Below, in pieces: positions 1-5,889 of a stretch of 14,855 nt of DNA. Made by a program: the position numbers and the translations under genes. Source of the stretch: an uncultured Mycolicibacterium sp. (GTDB lineage: Bacteria; Actinomycetota; Actinomycetes; Mycobacteriales; Mycobacteriaceae); NCBI RefSeq assembly GCF_937941905.1, contig NZ_CALDGS010000169.1:1-14855 (forward strand), written 5' to 3'. The notes under the pieces were generated by a model that worked only from the letters and a program-made list of their open reading frames with translations, had not been told where the DNA came from and made no database searches. Positions within the stretch are counted from its first letter, which is position 1; each line of letters starts with the position of its first letter.

Positions 1-98
1 TCGAACTGCGGGGTGCGCACGCTGCGGACGAAGCCCGGGCGCGCGAGCCCGGGCAGCGCCCCGTCGTCGACCCCGACGCCCTGGCCGTCCCACCGCAT
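1..98 (-). CDS. Radical SAM protein, Rv2578c-like (5' end only)
   Basis: Only the first 32 codons are in the window; the gene runs off the left edge. The start reads MRWDGQGVGVDDGALPGL and continues to VRSVRTPQF. From memory this matches the N-terminus of M. tuberculosis Rv2578c, a radical SAM protein of unknown substrate whose start also contains MRW, VDDGALPGL and VRSVRAPQF. The CxxxCxxC cluster that would prove the family lies outside the window. The ATG is preceded by no Shine-Dalgarno sequence, but a -10-like hexamer ends six bases upstream, so the mRNA is probably leaderless. A LexA box overlaps that promoter, suggesting DNA-damage induction; I recall Rv2578c being reported in the M. 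tuberculosis LexA regulon. Its place on the far side of hisS agrees with M. tuberculosis gene order. The identification rests on about 32 residues plus synteny. Confidence 0.72.
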   Translation of the reverse strand, partial: MRWDGQGVGVDDGALPGLARPGFVRSVRTPQF

Positions 99-104
99 GA
101 CCGG

Positions 105-134
105 ATTCGAACACACATTCGATGTCGGGGTCAA
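105..134 (-). promoter_or_regulatory. Probable leaderless promoter of the radical SAM gene
   Basis: On the minus strand TTGACC (129-134) and TCGAAT (105-110) are 18 bp apart. The second hexamer ends six bases before the A of the start ATG at 98, so transcription would begin at or next to the start codon. This explains the missing Shine-Dalgarno sequence. The -10 is imperfect against TANNNT (C at position 2). The SOS box overlaps the spacer and the -10. Confidence 0.55.
107..122. promoter_or_regulatory. LexA (SOS) box
   Basis: The sequence TCGAACACACATTCGA fits the mycobacterial SOS box TCGAAC-N4-GTTCGA at 11 of 12 defined positions (A instead of G at the first base of the right half). It lies 8 bp upstream of the radical SAM ATG and overlaps its probable -10 and spacer, where LexA binding would block transcription until RecA-stimulated LexA cleavage. 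Confidence 0.85.
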
Positions 135-174
135 GGGCCGGTGGGACGGCCCCGGGGTCGGCGCTGCTGGGTGA

Positions 175-294
175 TCAGCGCTTGTGGGCGTCGGAGAACT
201 CCGGGTTGCGCACCGGGGTGTCCGCGGCGTGCTCGTGCGCGGTGCGCACGTGCTCGGCGGTCTGCGGGTGCGAGAAAAGCTCGGGATAGTGCAT
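175..294 (-). CDS. Small hypothetical protein, 39 aa
   Basis: The ORF begins MHYPELFSHPQ and ends NPEFSDAHKR. A strong ribosome binding site, GGAGGG, lies 8 bases before the ATG, which is the main reason to believe the gene is real. The product is hydrophilic, with six histidines, no transmembrane segment, no signal peptide and no cysteine. It follows the MmpS-like gene on the same strand (86 bp gap) and precedes the SOS-controlled radical SAM gene, so it could be the distal cistron of the MmpS-like transcript. I do not recognise a family. Conservation in other mycobacterial genomes would decide whether it is coding. Confidence 0.5.
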   Translation of the reverse strand: MHYPELFSHPQTAEHVRTAHEHAADTPVRNPEFSDAHKR

Positions 295-380
295 ACGGGG
301 GTCCCTCCAGGGGGATCGGGAATCGGCCGGCGTCACAGATCGGGCACGGCCGCTTCCCTCCACCCTACGCCACGTCCGGC

Positions 381-944
381 CTACCAGGGTTTCAGGGCGC
401 ACACCGCGCTGGTCTCGCCCTGCTGATCGACCGCCGGTTGCCCGTCGATGGTGATCTCGCAGTGCGGGTTCGGGGTGCCGTTGTAGCGGGCCGCCCCGCC
501 GGCGCTGATGTAGGCCCAGCTGGTGTCGGTCAGCGTGGTCTCGAACGTCCACGGCGCCCCGGGCACGACGTTGATCCGCTCGTGCCGCAGGTAGGCGTTG
601 GGGTCGGCGTCGTAGGCGGCCTGACTCTCCGGCTGCACGGCCAGGTAGTACAGCGACACCGTGGCCTCCTGACCGGTGCTGACCGAGTAGCGCACCACGT
701 GACCGCCGTCGGGGTTCGCCGGGCCGGCCTCCGGGGCCGCCTCGGTGCTCTCCGCGCCGCCCTCCGGCGCGTTCTCGACGGCCTCGAAGGTGTTCGGGGT
801 GGTCGGCTCGGGAGCGCTCTCCGTGGTCGGCTCGGTCGTCGTCGCGGTGGTGTCCGGCGGCTGCGCCGCCGCCGGGCCCGCACCGAACACCAGGCCGACC
901 GCGGTGGCCAGCGCCGCCGCGCCAATCGTCACTGTGCTACGCAT
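381..944 (-). CDS. Secreted protein with MmpS-like C-terminal domain
   Basis: A 187-residue protein. Residues 1-27 form a cleavable signal peptide: short n-region, hydrophobic 6-22, cleavage probably after AAA at 25-27. Residues 28-80 are a Thr/Glu/Pro/Ala-rich linker. Residues 82-187 look like the extracytoplasmic beta-sandwich of mycobacterial MmpS proteins. They contain a V-x-Y-x-V strand, a PGAPW segment (128-132) like the APLPW region of MmpS, HCEITIDG (161-168) matching the CRITVDG motif, and a C-terminal cysteine (182) that probably pairs with Cys162. True MmpS proteins have an uncleaved membrane anchor and sit beside an mmpL transporter gene; neither is seen here. The start is uncertain: GGAGGG lies only one base before the chosen ATG, and an in-frame GTG at 953 would suit a leaderless mRNA made from TAGCGT (962-967). 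The role is unknown. Confidence 0.75.
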   Translation of the reverse strand: MRSTVTIGAAALATAVGLVFGAGPAAAQPPDTTATTTEPTTESAPEPTTPNTFEAVENAPEGGAESTEAAPEAGPANPDGGHVVRYSVSTGQEATVSLYYLAVQPESQAAYDADPNAYLRHERINVVPGAPWTFETTLTDTSWAYISAGGAARYNGTPNPHCEITIDGQPAVDQQGETSAVCALKPW

Positions 945-961
945 ACCCTCCACATCGCTGC

Positions 962-967
962 ACGCTA
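962..967 (-). promoter_or_regulatory. Candidate -10 of the MmpS-like gene
   Basis: TAGCGT on the minus strand fits the mycobacterial TANNNT -10. It places the transcription start near 953-955, at or next to an in-frame GTG that could be a leaderless start codon. No good -35 is visible; the 15-bp palindrome occupies the region just upstream. Confidence 0.35.
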
Positions 968-969
968 CC

Positions 970-984
970 CCGGTGTTACACCGG
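970..984. promoter_or_regulatory. Palindrome, possible repressor operator
   Basis: CCGGTGTTACACCGG is a perfect 7+1+7 inverted repeat in the 156-bp divergent intergenic region. It sits 2 bp upstream of the candidate -10 of the MmpS-like gene, a typical place for a dimeric repressor to act. No regulator gene is adjacent, so the binding protein is unknown. Confidence 0.45.
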
Positions 985-1020
985 CCCGCCGACCCGCACC
1001 GAACACCGTTTAATGCGTTT

Positions 1021-1063
1021 GTCACGCAGCGTCATTCTGCGAGAAACAGCCTGCCCCTAACGT
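1021..1063 (+). promoter_or_regulatory. Candidate urtA promoter with partial GlnR-like half-sites
   Basis: TAACGT at 1058-1063 fits TANNNT and is preceded, 17 bp upstream, by a weak TTCTGC (1035-1040). Upstream lie GTCAC (1021-1025) and GAAAC (1043-1047), whose start-to-start spacing of 22 bp equals two steps of the GTNAC-n6-GAAAC-n6 GlnR pattern. Only two of the four expected half-sites are recognisable. GlnR control of urea uptake is plausible from biology but weakly supported by the sequence. Confidence 0.3.
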
Positions 1064-1100
1064 CCGGTCCAACATCGGCTGGTTCACAGAAAGGCTGTTC

Positions 1101-2366
1101 ATGCAAGGACCGGGACGTATCTGGGGGAAGCGATCCACGCTCGCGGTGGGCAGTGTCGTGGCGGTCACCGGGCTGCTGCTGGCCGGCTGCGGCAGCAAGG
1201 CCGGCGAGACCGAGGCGGTCGGCACCGAGTCGTGCGTCGACACCTCCGGGCCGACCATCAAGGTCGGGTCGCTGAACTCGCTGTCGGGCACGATGGCCAT
1301 CTCCGAGGTCACCGTGCGTGACGCGATCAAGCTCGCCGTCGAGGAGATCAACGCCAACGGCGGGGTGCTGGGCAAGCAGATCGAGCTCATCGGCGAGGAC
1401 GGCGCCTCGGAGCCGACGGTGTTCGCCGAGAAGGCCGAGAAGCTGATCAGCAGCGACTGCGTGGCCGCGGTGTTCGGCGGCTGGACCTCCTCGAGCCGCA
1501 AGGCGATGCTCCCGGTGTTCGAGGCCAACAACGCGCTGCTGTACTACCCGGTGCAGTACGAGGGGCTGGAGAGCTCGCCGAACATCTTCTACACCGGCGC
1601 GACGACCAACCAGCAGATCGTGCCGGCGCTGGACTACCTCAAGGAGCGCGGCGTGAAGTCGCTGTACCTGGTGGGTAGCGACTACGTGTTCCCGCAGACC
1701 GCCAACCGCATCATCAAGGCCTACGCCGAGGCCAACGGCATCGAGATCAAGGGCGAGGACTACACCCCGCTGGGTTCGACGGACTTCTCCACCATCGTCA
1801 ACAAGGTGCGCACCGCCGACGCCGACGCGGTGTTCAACACCCTCAACGGCGACTCCAACGTGGCATTCTTCCGCGAGTACCGCAACGCCGGGCTGACCGC
1901 CGAGGAGATGCCGGTGATCTCGGTGTCGATCGCCGAGGAGGAGATCGGCGGCATCGGCGTGGAGAACATCGTCGGCCAGCTGACCGCCTGGAACTACTAC
2001 CAGACCATCGACACTCCGGAGAACAAGGACTTCGTCGCGGCCTACAAGAAGGCCTACGGGGAGAACAAGCCCACCTCCGACCCGATGGAGGCGGCCTACG
2101 TGTCGGTGTTCCTGTGGAAGAACACCGTCGAGAAGGCCGGTTCGTTCGACGTCGACGCGGTCAAGGAGGCGGCCGACGGGGTCACTTTCGACGCCCCGGA
2201 GGGGCTGGTCACCCTCGACGGGGACAACCACCACATCACCAAAACCGCCCGGATCGGCGAGATCCGGCCCGACGGGCTGATCTACACGGTGTGGGAGTCC
2301 CCGGGCCCGATCGAACCCGACCCCTACCTGAAGTCCTACCCGTGGGCGGCGGGCCTGTCGAACTGA
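1101..2366 (+). CDS. urtA: Urea ABC transporter substrate-binding lipoprotein UrtA
   Basis: 421 residues. It binds urea outside the membrane and delivers it to the UrtBC channel. Residues 1-29 are a lipoprotein signal peptide with lipobox LAGC (27-30), so Cys30 should be acylated. The mature part is a type I periplasmic-binding fold of the amide/urea branch, with the family hallmarks LNSLSGTMAISE (58-69), GEDGASEPT (98-106), FGGWTSSSRKA (125-135), LYYPVQYEG (147-155), GATTNQQIVPA (166-176) and, further on, VGSDYVFPQTAN, FNTLNGDSNVAFF, SVSIAEEE and DPMEAAY. This signature separates UrtA from branched-chain amino acid binders. AGAAAGG lies 6 bases before the ATG. Cys45 and Cys120 could form a disulfide; I cannot tell whether they do. 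It is the first gene of a five-gene operon. Confidence 0.95.
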   Translation: MQGPGRIWGKRSTLAVGSVVAVTGLLLAGCGSKAGETEAVGTESCVDTSGPTIKVGSLNSLSGTMAISEVTVRDAIKLAVEEINANGGVLGKQIELIGEDGASEPTVFAEKAEKLISSDCVAAVFGGWTSSSRKAMLPVFEANNALLYYPVQYEGLESSPNIFYTGATTNQQIVPALDYLKERGVKSLYLVGSDYVFPQTANRIIKAYAEANGIEIKGEDYTPLGSTDFSTIVNKVRTADADAVFNTLNGDSNVAFFREYRNAGLTAEEMPVISVSIAEEEIGGIGVENIVGQLTAWNYYQTIDTPENKDFVAAYKKAYGENKPTSDPMEAAYVSVFLWKNTVEKAGSFDVDAVKEAADGVTFDAPEGLVTLDGDNHHITKTARIGEIRPDGLIYTVWESPGPIEPDPYLKSYPWAAGLSN

Positions 2367-2373
2367 CGGTCGC

Positions 2374-3258
2374 ATGGACGTTCTGATCGGACAGCTGGCA
2401 ACGGGATTGAGCCTCGGCTCAATCCTGTTGCTGGCCGCCCTCGGCCTGGCGCTGACGTTCGGCCAGATGGGCGTCATCAACATGGCGCACGGCGAGTTCA
2501 TCATGGTGGGCTGCTACACCGCCTACGTCGTGCAGCAGATCATCTCCAACGCCGGTGTCTCCCTTTTGATCTCGCTGTTCGTCGGGTTCGTGGTGGGCGG
2601 TGCGATGGGTGCGCTGCTGGAGGTCGCGCTGATCCACCGGATGTACCACCGGCCGCTGGACACGCTGCTGGTCACCTTCGGGGTGGGGCTGATCCTGCAG
2701 CAGGTGGCCCGCGACATCTTCGGGGCGCCCGCGGTCAACGTGGTCGCCCCGCCCTGGCTGGCCGGCGGGGTGGACATCCTCGGCGCGGTGGTGCCCAGGA
2801 CCCGGCTGTTCATCCTGGTACTGGCGGTGGTGTGCGTGGCCGTGCTGGCCACCGTACTCAAGGTCAGCCCGATGGGCCGGCGCATCCGCGCGGTGGTGCA
2901 GAACCGGGATCTGGCCGAGACCAGCGGGATCTCGTCGCGGCGGACCGACATCACCACGTTCTTCATCGGCTCCGGGCTGGCCGCGGTGGCCGGGGTGGCA
3001 CTCACCCTGATCGGGTCGACCAGCCCCACCATCGGCCAGAGCTACCTGATCGACGCCTTCCTGGTGGTGGTCGTCGGCGGGCTCGGCCAGATCAAGGGCA
3101 CGGTGATCGCCGCGTTCGGGCTCGGCTTCCTCAACTCGTTCATCGAGTACAACACCACCGCGTCGCTGGCCAAGGTGATCGTGTTCGTGATCATCGTGGT
3201 CTTCCTGCAGGTGCGCCCGCAGGGCCTGTTCACCGTGCGGACAAGGAGTTTGGCATGA
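2374..3258 (+). CDS. urtB: Urea ABC transporter permease UrtB
   Basis: 294 residues, one of the two channel subunits of the urea importer (LivH-type fold, inner membrane). It is very hydrophobic. The N-terminal GLALTFGQMGVINMAHGEF and the following MVGCYTAYVVQ are characteristic of UrtB. A QNRDLAETSGI segment in the cytoplasmic loop before the last helices fits the site where these permeases contact their ATPases. It starts 7 bp after the urtA stop without a clear Shine-Dalgarno sequence, so translation probably depends on coupling. The last codons overlap the urtC start (ATGA). Some UrtB homologues carry a long N-terminal extension; this one is the short form. Confidence 0.94.
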   Translation: MDVLIGQLATGLSLGSILLLAALGLALTFGQMGVINMAHGEFIMVGCYTAYVVQQIISNAGVSLLISLFVGFVVGGAMGALLEVALIHRMYHRPLDTLLVTFGVGLILQQVARDIFGAPAVNVVAPPWLAGGVDILGAVVPRTRLFILVLAVVCVAVLATVLKVSPMGRRIRAVVQNRDLAETSGISSRRTDITTFFIGSGLAAVAGVALTLIGSTSPTIGQSYLIDAFLVVVVGGLGQIKGTVIAAFGLGFLNSFIEYNTTASLAKVIVFVIIVVFLQVRPQGLFTVRTRSLA

Positions 3259-4370
3259 GGACACTGCTGGGCCGCTGGCAGACCTGGGCCGGCTTCGGCG
3301 TGGCGGCGGTGCTGTTGTTCGGGGTGGCCCCCGTGGTGCTGTCGGACTTCCGGCTGTCGATGTTCGGCAAGTTCCTGTGTTTCGCCATCGTGGCCGTCGG
3401 CATCGGGCTGGCCTGGGGCCGCGGCGGGATGCTCGTGCTGGGCCAGGGCGTGTTCTTCGGCCTGGGCGGCTACATGATGGGCATGCACCTCAAGATCGCC
3501 GACGCCGAGCTGCGCGGCGACGCGGTGCCCGACTTCATGCAGATCGCCGGGGTGCGCGAACTGCCGGGCTACTGGCAGCCGTTCGCCTCCCCCGCGTTCA
3601 CCGTGCTGGCCATCCTGGTGCTGCCCACCGCGATCGCCGCCGCACTCGGGTTCGGCGTGTTCAAGCGCCGGGTCAAGGGGGCCTACTTCGCGATCCTGTC
3701 GCAGGCGCTGGCCGCCGCGCTGGCCATCCTGCTGGTCGGCCAGACCAGCCTCGGTGGCAGCAACGGGCTCAACCGGTTCCGCACCTTCTTCGGGTTCACC
3801 CTCAACGACCCGGCCAACCGGCGGATGCTGTACTTCATCGCCGCGGCCACGCTGCTGCTGGTGGTGGCGGCGGCCCGCCAGCTCATGCAGAGCCGCTACG
3901 GCGAGTTGCTGGTGGCGGTGCGCGACGCCGAGGAGCGGGTGCGGTTCCTCGGCTACGACCCGGCCAACATCAAGGTGGTCGCCTACACGGTCGCCGCGCT
4001 GTTCGCCTCCATCGCCGGGGCGCTGTTCACCCCGATCGTCGGCTTCATCGCCCCCTCGCAGGTCGGCATCCTGCCGTCCATCGCGTTCCTGATCGGGGTG
4101 GCCATCGGCGGGCGCACCACCCTGCTCGGCCCGGTACTGGGCGCGATCGGGGTGGCCTGGGCGCAGACGCTGTTCTCCGAACGCTTTCCGTCGCAGTGGA
4201 TCTACGCCCAGGGCCTGCTGTTCATCGTCGTGGTCGGGTTCTTCCCGGCCGGGCTGGCCGGCATCGCCGCACTGCTGCGCCGGCGCCGCCGGCGGGCCGC
4301 CGAACCCGGCACGGCACCGGAACCGCTTGCCCCCGAAACCGATCCACAGAAGGTGGGAGCTGCCACATGA
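3255..4370 (+). CDS. urtC: Urea ABC transporter permease UrtC
   Basis: 371 residues, the second membrane subunit (LivM-type). The start is the ATG in the ATGA overlap with the urtB stop, with AAGGAG 6 bases upstream. Family features include LAWGRGGMLVLGQGVFFGLG near the N-terminus, a VKGAYFAILSQALA helix, LGGSNGLN, and a VAVRDAEERVRFLGYD loop that should contact the ATPases. The C-terminus is a short Arg-run and Pro/Glu/Ala tail (about the last 40 residues), presumably cytoplasmic. The extended loop after the third helix (ADAELRGDAVPDFMQ and onward) is normal for UrtC. Confidence 0.94.
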   Translation: MRTLLGRWQTWAGFGVAAVLLFGVAPVVLSDFRLSMFGKFLCFAIVAVGIGLAWGRGGMLVLGQGVFFGLGGYMMGMHLKIADAELRGDAVPDFMQIAGVRELPGYWQPFASPAFTVLAILVLPTAIAAALGFGVFKRRVKGAYFAILSQALAAALAILLVGQTSLGGSNGLNRFRTFFGFTLNDPANRRMLYFIAAATLLLVVAAARQLMQSRYGELLVAVRDAEERVRFLGYDPANIKVVAYTVAALFASIAGALFTPIVGFIAPSQVGILPSIAFLIGVAIGGRTTLLGPVLGAIGVAWAQTLFSERFPSQWIYAQGLLFIVVVGFFPAGLAGIAALLRRRRRRAAEPGTAPEPLAPETDPQKVGAAT

Positions 4371-5182
4371 CCCCGGTCGACACCGCCACACCGAAGGAAC
4401 CGGCCTTCGGCGGCAACGCCGGCATGCGTACCGAGTATCTTGAGATCCGCGGTCTGACCGTCGATTTCGACGGGTTCAAGGCCGTCGACAACGTCGACAT
4501 GACGCTCTTCCAGGGCGACCTGCGGTTCCTCATCGGTCCCAACGGCGCGGGCAAGACCACCCTCATCGACGCCATCACCGGGCTCACCCCGGCCACCGGC
4601 TCGGTGAACAAGTCCGGGGTGGAACTGCTCGGCAGGAAGGTGCACCAGATCGCCCGGCTCGGCGTGGGCCGCACCTTCCAGACCGCAAGCGTCTTCGAGG
4701 AACTCACCGTCCTGCAGAACCTCGACATCGCTGCCGGGGCGGGCCGGTCGTGGTGGACGCTGCTGCGCCGGCGGCGCGGCGTGCTGCCGGAGATCGAACA
4801 GGCCCTCGAGACCATCGGGCTGACCCACCTGGCCGACCGGCCCGCCGGGGTGCTGGCCCACGGCCAGAAGCAGTGGCTGGAGATCGGGATGCTGCTGGTG
4901 CAGAACGCCGACGTACTGCTGCTCGACGAACCGGTGGCCGGAATGAGCCACGAGGAACGCGAGGAGACCGGAAACCTGTTGCGCCGCATCGGTGCCGAAC
5001 GCACGGTGGTGGTCGTCGAACACGACATGGACTTCATGCGGGCGTTCGCCACCTCGGTGACGGTGCTGGCCCGCGGCCGGGTCATCGCCGAGGGGTCGGT
5101 CGCCGAGGTGCAGGCCAACCCCAAGGTGCAGGAGGTGTACCTGGGCACCGCCGCGGCCGCCGGGAGCGAGGAGACCGCCTGA
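4367..5182 (+). CDS. urtD: Urea ABC transporter ATP-binding protein UrtD
   Basis: 271 residues, one of the two ATPases of the urea importer. Walker A is GPNGAGKTT (57-65), the Q-loop is at Gln105 (RTFQ), Walker B is VLLLDEP (183-189) and the H-loop His is 219 (VVEHDM). The signature region reads LAHGQKQWLEIGM (163-175). The HGQKQWLEIGM part is typical of UrtD, which normally has LSHGQ where other ABC proteins have LSGGQ, but here the serine is alanine. The start ATG overlaps the urtC stop (ATGA) with AGAAGGTGGGAG upstream; an in-frame ATG at residue 20 would remove the non-conserved N-terminal tail but lacks a ribosome binding site. It should form a heterodimer with UrtE. Confidence 0.95.
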   Translation: MTPVDTATPKEPAFGGNAGMRTEYLEIRGLTVDFDGFKAVDNVDMTLFQGDLRFLIGPNGAGKTTLIDAITGLTPATGSVNKSGVELLGRKVHQIARLGVGRTFQTASVFEELTVLQNLDIAAGAGRSWWTLLRRRRGVLPEIEQALETIGLTHLADRPAGVLAHGQKQWLEIGMLLVQNADVLLLDEPVAGMSHEEREETGNLLRRIGAERTVVVVEHDMDFMRAFATSVTVLARGRVIAEGSVAEVQANPKVQEVYLGTAAAAGSEETA

Positions 5183-5183
5183 C

Positions 5184-5876
5184 ATGCTGCAACTTGTCGA
5201 CGTCCGGGCCGGCTACGGCCGCACCGAGGTCATCCACGGGGTGAGTGTGGAGGTGCCCGCCGACGGCGTGGTGACCGTGCTGGGCCACAACGGTGCGGGC
5301 AAGACCACCCTGCTGCGCGCCACCGTCGGGCTGATCCGCTGCACCGCCGGCAAGGTGCTCTTCGACGGGGAGGACATCACCCGGTTGCGGCCCAGTGCCC
5401 GGGTGGCGCGCGGGCTGGCCTACGTCCCGCAGGGCCAGCAGTGCTTCCCGCAGCTGACCACGCTGGAGAACCTGCAGGTCGTCGCCGACGGCCGCCGCAA
5501 CGGCCGGCAGCTCATCGACGAACAGCTCGACCTGTTCCCCGCGCTGCGCGATCTGCTGTCCCGCCGGGCCGGGCTGCTCTCCGGCGGGCAACGCCAGCAG
5601 CTGGCCATCGCCCGGGCGCTGATCACCGGACCGAAGATGCTCATCCTCGACGAGCCGACCGAGGGCATTCAGCCGTCCGTGGTGGCCGAGATCGAGGCCA
5701 CCATCACCGCGCTGACCGAGCGCGGCGGGCTCGGCGTGCTGCTCGTCGAGCAGCACATCGGCTTCGCCCTCCAGGCCGCCCAGCGCTACTACGTGCTGGA
5801 GTCCGGCCGGGTGACCGCCACCGGTGCGGGCGGGGCGGCCTCGGAAGCCGAGGTCCGCTCGGCCCTGACCATCTAG
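5184..5876 (+). CDS. urtE: Urea ABC transporter ATP-binding protein UrtE
   Basis: 230 residues, the second ATPase. Walker A is GHNGAGKTT (34-42), the Q-loop is Gln83 (YVPQGQ), the signature is the canonical LSGGQ (132-136), Walker B is LILDEPTEGIQPS (153-165) and the H-loop His is 191 (VEQHIGFA). The EGIQPS motif after Walker B is typical of UrtE. The ATG follows the urtD stop by a single base, so translation is probably coupled. This is the last gene of the operon; its stop lies 13 bp from the stop of the convergent giant gene. Confidence 0.95.
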   Translation: MLQLVDVRAGYGRTEVIHGVSVEVPADGVVTVLGHNGAGKTTLLRATVGLIRCTAGKVLFDGEDITRLRPSARVARGLAYVPQGQQCFPQLTTLENLQVVADGRRNGRQLIDEQLDLFPALRDLLSRRAGLLSGGQRQQLAIARALITGPKMLILDEPTEGIQPSVVAEIEATITALTERGGLGVLLVEQHIGFALQAAQRYYVLESGRVTATGAGGAASEAEVRSALTI

Positions 5877-5889
5877 GGCCCCGACCGGC

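Larger units (their letters stand above)
83..151. repeat. 13-bp inverted repeat flanking the SOS promoter
   Basis: GGCCGTCCCACCG at 83-95 and its exact reverse complement CGGTGGGACGGCC at 139-151 are separated by 43 bp. The spacer contains the SOS box and the -35/-10 elements. The left arm covers codons 2-6 of the radical SAM gene. RNA read through from upstream minus-strand genes could fold this into a stem over the start region, whereas a leaderless transcript would contain one arm only. Confidence 0.7.

Noticed and set aside
97..174. 25-codon plus-strand ORF through the SOS box (starts MTGFEHTF)
   Set aside because: No ribosome binding site, and it overlaps the start of the divergent gene. 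The apparent protein-like sequence comes from the palindrome and the inverted copy of the neighbouring gene start.
1032..2504. A 490-codon minus-strand frame opposite urtA
   Set aside because: urtA is certain from family motifs and a lipobox; the antisense product is rich in Gly/Val/Arg/Asp/His with no domain.
2419..4391. Long minus-strand frames opposite urtB and urtC
   Set aside because: Mirror images of real coding sequence, with His/Gln/Arg-rich composition and no ribosome binding site or recognisable domain.
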